15,673 bases of DNA from an uncultured Collinsella sp. (lineage in GTDB: Bacteria > Actinomycetota > Coriobacteriia > Coriobacteriales > Coriobacteriaceae): assembly GCA_900759565.1 (NCBI GenBank), contig CAAEVV010000016.1:1-15673 (forward strand), given 5' to 3'. Under the pieces are notes generated by a model. That model made no database searches and was not told where the DNA came from. It was given only the letters and a program-made list of their open reading frames with translations. The translations under genes and the position numbers were made by a program. Below are positions 6,346-15,569 of the stretch, piece by piece. Position 1 is the stretch's first letter. Each line of letters starts with the position of its first letter.

Positions 6346-7149
6346 GTGGAAATTTTTGAAAAGCTGCCTGATGAGATTAATCATCTGGTCAGCGAGTTCA
6401 GCTCCACCCCTGTCGTGGGCGATCTGAGCTGCGGCATCACGCAGTACTCGTTTTGGCTGATCGTCTCCACGATCGTGCTCCTGATCGTCCTAGCCGTGTT
6501 CAAGAAGAAGCAGACCCTGGTTCCCAAGGGCTTCTTCGTCAACGGTTTCGAGTACATCATCGAGTACGTCGAGAACGATATCGGCAAGGGTGTCGTGGGT
6601 GAGAACTGGAAGAAGCACTTCCCGTTCCTGTGCTCGCTTTTCCTGTTCATCCTGATCAATAACATGATCGGCCTGATCCCGGGAATGAAGCCCGGCACCG
6701 GCGCAATCGGCTCCACCGCCGCACTCGCCATTTTCGCCTTCGTGTACTTCATCTACTACGGATGCAAGGCTCACGGCGTGATCGGCTACATCAAGAGCCT
6801 CGCCCCGCAGGGCGTGAGCTTCCCGATGAACGTGCTCGTGTGGGTCGTCGAGCTTTTCTCGACCTTCCTGCGCCTCATCACGCTTGCCGTCCGTCTGTTC
6901 TGCAACATGTTCGCAGGACACGTGGTCATGGGCTCGTTCGCCATCATGGCGAGCATGTTCATGCAGCCGCTGCTTCAGCAGGTTTCCGCGGCCCACGCCG
7001 TCGGCGCCCTGCCTTCGCTGGCCTGGCTTGCCATCCTCATCCTGATCTATGCGATCGAGCTTGTGGTCGGCGCCATCCAGGCTTACGTCTTCACGGTCCT
7101 TACCGCCGTGTATGTCTCCGAGGCAGAGGAGGTCGCGGAGGAGGAGTAG
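6346..7149 (+). CDS. atpB: ATP synthase Fo subunit a
   Basis: Subunit a forms the half-channels through which ions reach the rotating c-ring. The 267-residue protein starts with GTG at 6346, with GAAAGG about 6 bases upstream. The essential arginine lies in LAVRLFCNMFAGH (Arg183), matching the Arg210 region of the E. coli protein. The conserved last helix IELVVGAIQAYVFTVL (237-252) is intact. Five or so membrane segments are visible, beginning at about 34-51. The C-terminus is strongly acidic. It is the second gene of the operon and precedes atpE by an unusually long 124-base gap. Confidence 0.96.
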   Translation: MEIFEKLPDEINHLVSEFSSTPVVGDLSCGITQYSFWLIVSTIVLLIVLAVFKKKQTLVPKGFFVNGFEYIIEYVENDIGKGVVGENWKKHFPFLCSLFLFILINNMIGLIPGMKPGTGAIGSTAALAIFAFVYFIYYGCKAHGVIGYIKSLAPQGVSFPMNVLVWVVELFSTFLRLITLAVRLFCNMFAGHVVMGSFAIMASMFMQPLLQQVSAAHAVGALPSLAWLAILILIYAIELVVGAIQAYVFTVLTAVYVSEAEEVAEEE

Positions 7150-7161
7150 TCTTCCGTTCGT

Positions 7162-7269
7162 GCCTTAAAGGTAAGGCAATTCGTTAAACCGCCGGTGCCC
7201 GTACCCATGGAGCCCGGCAGTTATAAAAAGGTTATCCTGCGTGAAATAAGACACGCACGACAAAGGAGG
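7162..7269 (+). promoter_or_regulatory. Structured atpB-atpE spacer with strong ribosome binding site
   Basis: Two hairpins lie in the only long gap inside the operon: GCCTTA/TAAGGC (7162-7167/7172-7177) and GCCGGTGC paired with GCCCGGC (7191-7198/7212-7218, one bulged T). An A-rich stretch follows, then AAAGGAGG (7262-7269), the strongest ribosome site in the operon, 4 bases before the atpE GTG. The layout suits enhanced translation or processing that raises the output of the c subunit. Confidence 0.5.
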
Positions 7270-7273
7270 AATC

Positions 7274-7468
7274 GTGGGAGTTATCGGTTACGGTCTCGGT
7301 GTTATCGGCGCTGGTCTTGCTATCGGCCTGTCTGCTCTGGGTGCTACGGGTGCTATGGCCCGTCAGCCTGAGGTCCAGGGCCGCGTGTTCACCGTCTTCA
7401 TCATGGGCTCCGCTTTCGGCGAGGCTCTGGCTCTGATCGGCTTCGTTGTCGCGCTGATCGTTAAATAG
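7274..7468 (+). CDS. atpE: ATP synthase Fo subunit c
   Basis: Subunit c forms the rotor ring in the membrane. The product is 64 residues, shorter than the usual 70-90, made of two hydrophobic helices joined by the polar loop ARQPE (29-33). The ion-binding carboxylate is Glu50 in SAFGEALALIG. In the sodium-type c subunit the positions matching Gln32 and Ser66 of Ilyobacter tartaricus are needed; here they are Ile16 and Ala51, so proton coupling is likely. Helix 1 has the glycine-rich pattern typical of the family. The GTG start follows AAAGGAGG by 4 bases, and no earlier in-frame start with a ribosome site was seen. Confidence 0.95.
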   Translation: MGVIGYGLGVIGAGLAIGLSALGATGAMARQPEVQGRVFTVFIMGSAFGEALALIGFVVALIVK

Positions 7469-7483
7469 CACGGAGCGTCAAGT

Positions 7484-8086
7484 ATGAATCTTTCATCCCA
7501 GAAGAGCGCGATCGCACTCTCCGCGTCCGCGGCCGCGCTGCTCATGCCGGTTTCCGCGTTCGCCGAGGACGGCGCCGCCGGTGCGGACATCCTCATCCCT
7601 AAGATGGCGGAGTTCATCCCGGCGCTTATCGCCTTCCTGATTATCTGGATCGTGCTGGCCAAGGTCGCCCTGCCGGGCATCATGAAAACCATGGAGGAGC
7701 GCGGCAAGAAGATCGAGGAGAGCCTCGACGAGGCCGAGAAGACCAAGCAGGAGGCTATCGCCAAGCGCGCTGAGTCCGACTCGATCGTCACCGACGCCCG
7801 TCGTCAGGCTGCCGACATCGTTCTCGAGGCCCGTAAGGACGCCGAGTCCGAGCGTGCCCGTATCATCGAGGCTGCTCACAAGGAGGCCGAGGAGATCATC
7901 GCCAAGGCCCATACGACCGTCGAGGACGAGCGCAAGTCCATCTACGCCGGTGCCGCGAGCTCCATCGCCGACCTGTCCGTTGCCGTCGCCACCAAGATCG
8001 TGGGCGAGGCACTCGAGGACGATGCCGAGCAGAAGAAGCTCATCGAGCGCTACATCCAGGAAGCAGGTAGCCTGAATGCCGACTAG
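7484..8086 (+). CDS. atpF: ATP synthase Fo subunit b
   Basis: Subunit b is the peripheral stalk that holds F1 against rotation. The 200-residue product has one clear membrane anchor at about 44-63 and then a long charged coiled coil (about 68-175). It is preceded by a second hydrophobic stretch (8-27) that looks like a signal peptide, with SAFA before an acidic ED at 27/28. The ATG at 7484 has CGGAG 8 bases upstream and follows atpE by 15 bases. The last 11 bases overlap atpH, implying translational coupling. The b-subunit call is firm; processing of the N-terminus is inference. Confidence 0.94.
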   Translation: MNLSSQKSAIALSASAAALLMPVSAFAEDGAAGADILIPKMAEFIPALIAFLIIWIVLAKVALPGIMKTMEERGKKIEESLDEAEKTKQEAIAKRAESDSIVTDARRQAADIVLEARKDAESERARIIEAAHKEAEEIIAKAHTTVEDERKSIYAGAASSIADLSVAVATKIVGEALEDDAEQKKLIERYIQEAGSLNAD

Positions 8087-8552
8087 CCGCTATCAGGACA
8101 AGGTGCTCGAGACCTACGCGCGTTCCCTTTTGGAAGCCGCCAAGGCCGAGAACCATGTGTTCGAGGACCTCGAGATGGTCGAGCGCTTGGCTTCTGCCAG
8201 CCCCGAGATCATCGCCGTGCTCGACACCATGTCCAAGCGCGACCAGCTCGACCTTCTTCCCAAGGTGGCAGCTGCCTTTAAGTATGTTGCCGAGGAAGAC
8301 GAGGATGTAGTGGGCGTGACCGTCACCACGGCGATCCCGCTCGACGACGAGCTGCGTCAAACCATCACTAAGAAATGCGAGCAGGACTTCGGCCGCAAGG
8401 TATTCCTTATCGAGCAGGTCGACCCGTCTATCGTGGGCGGCCTGGTGCTCGAGGCCCGCGGCGAGCGTCGTGACATTTCCGTCAAGACGCAGCTGCGCAT
8501 CGCGCAGGAGACCCTCGCAAACTCTGCTAATTCGTACGGAGGTGAAGCCTAA
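8076..8552 (+). CDS. atpH: ATP synthase F1 subunit delta
   Basis: Delta caps the F1 head and joins it to the b stalk. The product is 158 residues, somewhat shorter than the usual 175-180. The N-terminal helical part begins YARSLLEAA (14-22), and the conserved C-terminal stretch VDPSIVGGLVLEA (115-127) is followed by DISVKTQL (133-140), as in other delta subunits. The ATG lies inside the end of atpF (11-base overlap), with an AGG about 8 bases before it. The stop codon shares one base with the atpA start (TAATG). Both arrangements point to coupled translation. Confidence 0.93.
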   Translation: MPTSRYQDKVLETYARSLLEAAKAENHVFEDLEMVERLASASPEIIAVLDTMSKRDQLDLLPKVAAAFKYVAEEDEDVVGVTVTTAIPLDDELRQTITKKCEQDFGRKVFLIEQVDPSIVGGLVLEARGERRDISVKTQLRIAQETLANSANSYGGEA

Positions 8553-10150
8553 TGTCCGAAACCCTCAATGCCCAGGATATCGCCAAGAAACTGCAGGAGC
8601 AGCTCACGAGCCTCTCCGCGACGGTCGATACGCATGAGGTTTCAACGGTCGACGAGGTAGGCGACGGCATCGCGCGCGTCTCCGGCCTCAAGAGCGCCAT
8701 GGCAGGCGAGCTTCTGGAGTTCAAGAGCTCCGATACCGGTGAGACCGTCTTCGGCCTTGCCCAGAACCTTGACCGTGACGAGGTCGGCGCCGTTCTGTTT
8801 GGTGCCGTCGACTCCATCAAGGAAGGCGACGAGTGCCGCACCACTGGCCGCATTATGGATATCCCCGTGAGCCGTGCCATGCTCGGCCGCGTCGTCAATC
8901 CGCTCGGCCAGCCCATCGACGGCCTGGGCGACATCGTCGCCACGCACCGTCGCCCCATCGAGTTCAAGGCTCCCGGCGTCATCGATCGTACCCCGGTGTG
9001 CGAGCCGGTTCAGACCGGTCTGCTCGCTATCGACTCCATGGTGCCTATTGGCCGCGGTCAGCGTGAGCTCATCATCGGCGACCGTAAGACCGGTAAGACC
9101 GCCATCGCCATCGACGCTATCCTCAACCAGCGCGGCAAGGGCATGGTCTGCATCTATGTCGCCATCGGCCAGAAGGCCTCCACGGTTGCCAACATCCGCG
9201 AGACCCTCGCTCAGCACGGTGCGCTCGACTACACCATCATCGTTTCGGCCACCGCTGCCGATTCCGCCCCTATGCAGTACATCGCGCCTATGGCCGGTGC
9301 CGCTATCGGCGAGTTCTTCATGTACAACGGCGAGGACGGTAAGCCCGCCAGCGAGACCAACCCCGGCGGCCACGTGCTCGTCATCTACGACGACCTGTCC
9401 AAGCAGGCTGTGGCCTACCGTCAGATGTCGCTGACGCTGCATCGTCCGCCCGGACGCGAGGCCTATCCTGGCGACATCTTCTACCTGCACTCTCGTCTGC
9501 TCGAGCGTGCCGTCAAGATGTCCAAGAAGAACGGTTACGGCTCCATGACGGCTCTTCCGATCATCGAGACCCAGGACGGCGACGTCTCGGCCTACATTCC
9601 GACCAACGTCATTTCCATTACCGATGGTCAGATCTACCTGCAGTCCGAGCTCTTCTTCCAGGGTCAGCGCCCGGCAGTCGACGTGGGCATCTCCGTGTCC
9701 CGCGTCGGTGGCGATGCGCAGACCAAGGCCATGAAGCAGGTCGCCGGCAACCTCCGTCTGGACCTCGCTTCGTACCAGGAGCTCGCCGGCTTCACGCAGT
9801 TCGGCTCCGACCTCGACGAGGCTACTCAGAAGCAGCTGACCCATGGTGCCCGCATGACCGAGCTCCTGAAGCAGCCGCGTTACAAGCCGTTTGAGGTTGG
9901 CGAGCAGATCGTTACGCTGTTCGCTGGCAACGAGGGCTTCCTGGATGACCTGGAGATCGCCGACGTGCTGCCTTTCCGTGCCGAGCTCATCGAGTACATG
10001 GACAATGGCTTTGGCTCACTGCTCGACAAGGTTCGCGCCAAGAAGATCGATGATGACACCAAGGCTGAGCTCTTGCGCGTCATCGGCGACTTCAAGCAGC
10101 AGTTTATGGCCAAGCACCATTCGGATGTTTCTGGATCAGAGGAGAACTAA
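8552..10150 (+). CDS. atpA: ATP synthase F1 subunit alpha
   Basis: Alpha carries the non-catalytic nucleotide sites and the arginine finger of the F1 hexamer. The 532-residue protein has the P-loop GDRKTGKT (176-183), with Lys where E. coli has Gln; I recall this form from actinobacterial alpha subunits. The arginine finger is Arg384 in SVSRVGG. A stretch of about 12 extra residues (around 260-273, EDGKPASETNPGG) lies just before VLVIYDDLSKQ, where most relatives go straight on. GGAGGTGA (8538-8545) lies 6 bases before the ATG. Confidence 0.97.
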   Translation: MSETLNAQDIAKKLQEQLTSLSATVDTHEVSTVDEVGDGIARVSGLKSAMAGELLEFKSSDTGETVFGLAQNLDRDEVGAVLFGAVDSIKEGDECRTTGRIMDIPVSRAMLGRVVNPLGQPIDGLGDIVATHRRPIEFKAPGVIDRTPVCEPVQTGLLAIDSMVPIGRGQRELIIGDRKTGKTAIAIDAILNQRGKGMVCIYVAIGQKASTVANIRETLAQHGALDYTIIVSATAADSAPMQYIAPMAGAAIGEFFMYNGEDGKPASETNPGGHVLVIYDDLSKQAVAYRQMSLTLHRPPGREAYPGDIFYLHSRLLERAVKMSKKNGYGSMTALPIIETQDGDVSAYIPTNVISITDGQIYLQSELFFQGQRPAVDVGISVSRVGGDAQTKAMKQVAGNLRLDLASYQELAGFTQFGSDLDEATQKQLTHGARMTELLKQPRYKPFEVGEQIVTLFAGNEGFLDDLEIADVLPFRAELIEYMDNGFGSLLDKVRAKKIDDDTKAELLRVIGDFKQQFMAKHHSDVSGSEEN

Positions 10151-10155
10151 GCCCT

Positions 10156-11063
10156 ATGGCCAACCTTCGCGACATTAAGAAGCGAATCTCCTCGGTTACC
10201 ACGACCAAGCAGATCACGCGCACGATGGAGATGGTCTCTACGGCCAAGATTCGTCGTGCCCTCGATCGCTCCAAGCAGGCCGAGCCCTATAAGGAGGCGC
10301 TGACCGACGTCATGTTGACGGTCGCCGGCGACGCCTCCTGTTCGGGCACCGATCCCATGCTGCAGAAGCATGAGAGCGTCAAGCATGGCCTGATTGTCGT
10401 TATTGCCTCGGACCGCGGCCTTGCCGGCGGTTTCAATACGACGGTGGAGCGCACGGCCGAAAAGCTCGCCGCTTCTTGGGCGAACGACGGCATCGAGTGC
10501 GAGATCATCGCGTGTGGGCGCAAACCGGCCACGTATTTCCGTGACCGCGCAAACGTCGTCATGCACTTTGAGGGCAACTCCTCTGAGCCCGATTTCAACC
10601 AGGCCCGCATGATCTCCTCTCATATCTGCGATGCGTATCGTGCCGGCGAGCTTGACCGTGTCGAGCTTGTCTACCACCACGCCAAGAACCGCGTGGATCA
10701 GGAGCTTCGCGTCGAGCATCTGTTGCCGCTCGACCCCGAGATGATCGCTATGGCCCACGGTCCGCGTAAGAACGAGACCGACGCCCCTAAGCGCATCTCG
10801 TCCACGTTCGAGTTCGTGCCCTCTCCCGAGCATGTTCTCGGCAAGCTTGTGCCGTCTTATATCCTGACGGTCATCTACCAGGCCCTGATCGATTCGGCGG
10901 CTGCCGAGCAGGGTGCACGCCGCAAGGCCATGCACTCCGCGACGGAAAACGCCACCGCGATCATCTCGACCCTTACCCGCACGTATAGTCGCGTGCGCCA
11001 GGCTTCGATCACGACCGAGATTAACGAGATCGTCGGCGGAGCCTCAGCATTGGAGGAACAGTA

Positions 11064-11064
<1 letters not shown>
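10156..11064 (+). CDS. atpG: ATP synthase F1 subunit gamma
   Basis: Gamma is the central shaft turned by the c-ring. The 302-residue product begins with the conserved N-terminal helix MANLRDIKKRI and the TKQITRTMEMVS stretch. It has SDRGLAGGFN (85-94) and ends with the second half of the coiled coil, including ITTEINEIVGGASAL. Length is normal for the family. AGAGGAG lies about 11 bases before the ATG, 5 bases after the atpA stop. Its stop overlaps the atpD start by one base. No disrupting changes are visible. Confidence 0.97.
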
Positions 11065-12518
<1,454 letters not shown>

Positions 12519-12521
12519 GTT

Positions 12522-12914
12522 ATGCGTATCCGCATCGTGTGCCCCGTGAGCTGCGCCTATGAGGGCGACGCTGCGTTTGTGTCGATTCCGTCCACGGATG
12601 GCGAGTTTGGCGTCCTGCCCGCTCACTCCAGCGAGATCTGCACGATCGACCGCGGTTACGTTCGCGTTTCCGATAAGGCCATGGGCACTGTCGACCACAC
12701 GTTTGCCGTGGCCGGCGGCTATGCCCAGGTTGCGGACGATGTCGTAACCGTTCTCGCCGAGCGCGCTTGCGATTTGGCGACCGTCGATGCCGACAAGCTT
12801 AAAGCTGATATTCAAGGTTTTGAAGAGAAGCTGGGTAATTTGTCGGAGGATGATGCACGCCGCGCCTACCTCTATAATGAAATCGCATGGTGTAAGCTCA
12901 AGCTTGCCCAATAG
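12522..12914 (+). CDS. atpC: ATP synthase F1 subunit epsilon
   Basis: Epsilon binds the shaft and can inhibit ATP hydrolysis. The 130-residue product has the usual N-terminal beta-sandwich with the marker GEFGVLPAHSSEI (27-39) and AVAGGYAQV (62-70). Two C-terminal helices follow (about 90-130). The ATG is 3 bases after the atpD stop, with GGAG about 9 bases upstream inside the end of atpD. It is the last gene of the operon; a strong terminator follows. Confidence 0.94.
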   Translation: MRIRIVCPVSCAYEGDAAFVSIPSTDGEFGVLPAHSSEICTIDRGYVRVSDKAMGTVDHTFAVAGGYAQVADDVVTVLAERACDLATVDADKLKADIQGFEEKLGNLSEDDARRAYLYNEIAWCKLKLAQ

Positions 12915-12950
12915 TCAAACGATTTAGCGTTCGACCATTTGCGAACACAT

Positions 12951-12989
12951 CATGCCCGGGATGGCTCAGCCATCCCGGGCATGCTTTTT
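12951..12989 (+). terminator. Intrinsic terminator of the atp operon
   Basis: A perfect 15-bp stem (12951-12965/12969-12983) with a TCA loop, very GC-rich, is followed by CTTTTT (12984-12989). It is a textbook intrinsic terminator. It ends one base before the murA ribosome site AAAGGG (12991-12996), leaving no room for a promoter between them. A smaller hairpin, GTTCG/CGAAC (12929-12933/12942-12946), lies just upstream. Confidence 0.92.
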
Positions 12990-13002
12990 GAAAGGGTAGA
13001 CC

Positions 13003-14286
13003 TTGGATATTATCCGCGTTGAGGGTGGCCACGCCATCGGAGGCTCCGTGCCCGTTTCGGGCGCCAAGAACTCCGCACTCAAACTCATGGCGGCAACGCT
13101 TCTGGCGCCGGGCAAGACGACGCTGCAGAACGTGCCCGATATTTCCGATGTCCACGTGATGGGCAAGGTGCTCAAGGGCATGGGCGCTACGATCGATGTT
13201 CTTGACGAGCACACGCTCGAGATTGATACCTCTCAGGTCGATTCATGGGAGGCCCCCTACGAGCTCGTTGCCAAGATGCGCGCTTCCACCGCCGTCATGG
13301 GACCCCTGCTGGGCCGCTTCCATCGCGCCAAAATTGCCATGCCGGGCGGCTGCAACCTGGGTGCTCGCAAGATCGATATGCACATTCTTGGTCTTGAGGC
13401 CCTGGGCGTTGAGTTCGATACCGCCCACGGTTACATCAACGCTAATGCGCCCCAAGGTCTGCGCGGTACCACCGTCACGCTCGAGTTCGCCAGCGTCGGT
13501 GCGACCGAGAACCTCATCATGGCCTCTGTGCGCGCACAGGGCACCACGGTTATCGACAATGCCGCCCGCGAGCCCGAGATCGTCGATCTCGCTAACATGC
13601 TCAACGAGATGGGCGCCAAGATTGTTGGCGCCGGTACGCCCGTCGTGACTATCGAAGGCGTGGAAGAGCTCCATCCCGTTACCCATCGCGTGGTGGGCGA
13701 CCGCATCGAGGCCGGTACCTTTATCGTTGCCGGTGCGTTGATGGCCGACGATCGCGGTGTCGATGTCACGGGCTTTTGCCCCATTCACTTGGGCATGGTG
13801 CTCAAGAAGATGGAGCTCATGGGTATCGACTGCGAGCGCGTCGAAGATGGCGTCCATGTGAACCGTGCCGAGCGTATCAAGCCGGTCGACATCCAGACGC
13901 TTCCGTTCCCCGGTTTCCCGACCGACATGCAGGCGCAGATTATGGTACTCTCCGCCCTTGCCGATGGCAGTTCCGTTATTACCGAAAACATCTTCGAGAA
14001 TCGCTTTATGTTCGCCTCTGAGCTGGTGCGCATGGGTGCCGACATTCGTATCGAGAGCCATCATGCCATGATTCATGGCGTCAAGGGCTTCTCGGGTGCA
14101 CAGGTTACCTCGCCCGATCTGCGTGGCGGAGCGGCCCTCGTCGTAGCGGGCTTGATCGCCGACGGGACGACCGAGGTTTCGGCCATTCATCACATCAAGC
14201 GCGGCTACGAGCAGTTTGTCGAAAAGCTGCAGGCGCTCGGCGCGCATGTCGAGCATGCTACCGTCCCCGATCCCGTCATCTACTAA
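13003..14286 (+). CDS. murA: UDP-N-acetylglucosamine 1-carboxyvinyltransferase
   Basis: MurA transfers enolpyruvate from PEP to UDP-GlcNAc, the first committed step of peptidoglycan synthesis, in the cytoplasm. The 427-residue protein has SGAKNSAL with Lys22 and Asn23, and the loop PGGCNLGAR (114-122) with catalytic Cys117. It also has the FPTDMQAQ stretch that carries the conserved active-site aspartate. Cys117 is the residue attacked by fosfomycin; some actinobacteria such as Mycobacterium have Asp there, so this enzyme should be sensitive. The start is TTG at 13003, with AAAGGG 6 bases upstream; no better ATG exists nearby. The gene lies directly behind the atp terminator, so its expression may depend on readthrough or on a promoter overlapping the hairpin. 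The LCP gene follows after 12 bases. Confidence 0.96.
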   Translation: MDIIRVEGGHAIGGSVPVSGAKNSALKLMAATLLAPGKTTLQNVPDISDVHVMGKVLKGMGATIDVLDEHTLEIDTSQVDSWEAPYELVAKMRASTAVMGPLLGRFHRAKIAMPGGCNLGARKIDMHILGLEALGVEFDTAHGYINANAPQGLRGTTVTLEFASVGATENLIMASVRAQGTTVIDNAAREPEIVDLANMLNEMGAKIVGAGTPVVTIEGVEELHPVTHRVVGDRIEAGTFIVAGALMADDRGVDVTGFCPIHLGMVLKKMELMGIDCERVEDGVHVNRAERIKPVDIQTLPFPGFPTDMQAQIMVLSALADGSSVITENIFENRFMFASELVRMGADIRIESHHAMIHGVKGFSGAQVTSPDLRGGAALVVAGLIADGTTEVSAIHHIKRGYEQFVEKLQALGAHVEHATVPDPVIY

Positions 14287-14298
14287 TACAGGTTGCCT

Positions 14299-15525
14299 AT
14301 GTTTAATAAAAAGCCCCTCGCGGATACCACCACCCGAAGACCCTCAACTGGTGCGCAGGCCAAGATCTACAGTCGCGATAACGTGGCTCGCTATTCCGAG
14401 CGCGCTCGTCAACGTCGTCGTAGCCACACGATTCGTCACGTCGCGCTCATTGTCGTGCTTGGCGTGCTGCTGAGTGCCACTACCGCTGCCGGCCTGTGGT
14501 TTGCCACCATTATGGGCAAGCTCGGCGATTCTAATGTTATTACCGACAATCTGCGTCGGGTTCTGGTTGACACCGATGAGGCAAAGGATCCGTTCTACGT
14601 GCTGCTTCTTGGCACCGACGGCCGTCCGGGCGAGGATACGTATCGTGCCGACTCGATTATCCTGGCACGCATCGACCCCACGCAAAAACAGGCGACGCTC
14701 ATTTCCGTTCCGCGCGACACCAAGGTCGAGTACAAGGGCGAGACCATGAAGATCAACGCCTGCCATACCGTTGGCGGCGCCGAGGCCATGGTCGAGGCGG
14801 TCAACGAGCTGTGCGGTGTTCAGATTTCCCACTATGCCGAGGTCAGCTTCGACGGTATGCAGGCGCTGATTGATTCGGTTGGCGGTATCGACATTAACGC
14901 AACCGATGATGTTGACGACCCCGAGCACCTGGATATTAAGATTACCGCTGGCCAGCAGCATATGGACGGTGCCACCGCCCTTACCTATGCCCGTTGCCGC
15001 TACACCTATGCCGACGGCGATTACACGCGCATGCGCCACCAGCGCCAGGTGCTTGGCGCCCTTGCCAACCAAATTCTCAATAACTTCGATGCCACGAAGA
15101 TCTTTGGCCTGGTTAATTCGCTGTCCGATATGCTCGTAACCGATATGAGCGTTCAGGATATCGTGGCTACGGTCAACGCCATGCGCGGTATGGATGTCGA
15201 CGGTATCTACTCGGCCAACCTGCCCTCGTACGCCGACGACAGCACCATGATCGACGGTGTGAGCTACGTCTTTGTCTACGAGGACGAGCTCAAGGAAATG
15301 ATGGAGCGCGTCGATGCCGGCAAGGATCCCAAGGGTCCCAACACCATGGGTCTTTCCGATGGTTCCAGCTCTACGATCGGCGACCTGAACAACAACACGT
15401 CTGACGATTACGCAAACGGTACCGCAACCTCATCGGTCAGCTCTGACGATTCCGATGACTCAAGCGATTCGGACTACTACGAAGAGCCCACCGGCGACGG
15501 CAACGGCTACGAAGCCAACTACTAA
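14299..15525 (+). CDS. LytR-CpsA-Psr (LCP) family cell-wall glycopolymer ligase
   Basis: LCP proteins attach wall polymers, carried on undecaprenyl phosphate, to peptidoglycan outside the membrane. The 408-residue product has an Arg-rich cytoplasmic tail (1-46) and one membrane helix (about 47-72). The LCP domain follows: LLLGTDGRPGED (102-113), RADSIILARID (116-126), SVPRDT (136-141), KINACHTVGG (151-160) and the Arg-rich ARCRY...DYTRMRHQRQ block (231-250). The last 55 residues (354-408) are a low-complexity Ser/Asp/Asn tail with no recognised domain. The ATG at 14299 is preferred over an in-frame TTG at 14293, since ACAGG ends 6 bases before it. It is probably cotranscribed with murA. The exact polymer cannot be told from sequence. 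Confidence 0.92.
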   Translation: MFNKKPLADTTTRRPSTGAQAKIYSRDNVARYSERARQRRRSHTIRHVALIVVLGVLLSATTAAGLWFATIMGKLGDSNVITDNLRRVLVDTDEAKDPFYVLLLGTDGRPGEDTYRADSIILARIDPTQKQATLISVPRDTKVEYKGETMKINACHTVGGAEAMVEAVNELCGVQISHYAEVSFDGMQALIDSVGGIDINATDDVDDPEHLDIKITAGQQHMDGATALTYARCRYTYADGDYTRMRHQRQVLGALANQILNNFDATKIFGLVNSLSDMLVTDMSVQDIVATVNAMRGMDVDGIYSANLPSYADDSTMIDGVSYVFVYEDELKEMMERVDAGKDPKGPNTMGLSDGSSSTIGDLNNNTSDDYANGTATSSVSSDDSDDSSDSDYYEEPTGDGNGYEANY

Positions 15526-15553
15526 GTTACGCGGTTTTACCAAACCGCGTAAC
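15526..15553. terminator. Perfect 12-bp hairpin after the LCP gene
   Basis: GTTACGCGGTTT (15526-15537) and its exact complement (15542-15553) flank a TACC loop, starting on the base after the stop codon. There is no T run after it. It probably ends the murA-LCP transcript, either as a U-tract-less terminator or as a 3'-end stabiliser. Confidence 0.55.
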
Positions 15554-15569
15554 CGCTTGACGCTGCAAA

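Noticed and set aside
8642..9844. A 400-codon open frame on the - strand inside atpA
   Set aside because: Same cause: an antisense shadow of a highly biased coding region. Its product has no recognisable domain.
12951..12983. Insertion-sequence terminal repeat or attachment site
   Set aside because: The perfect stem with a 3-base loop and a following T run is fully explained as an intrinsic terminator.
13243..14256. A 337-codon open frame on the - strand inside murA
   Set aside because: Antisense shadow of murA with no motif and no independent start signal.
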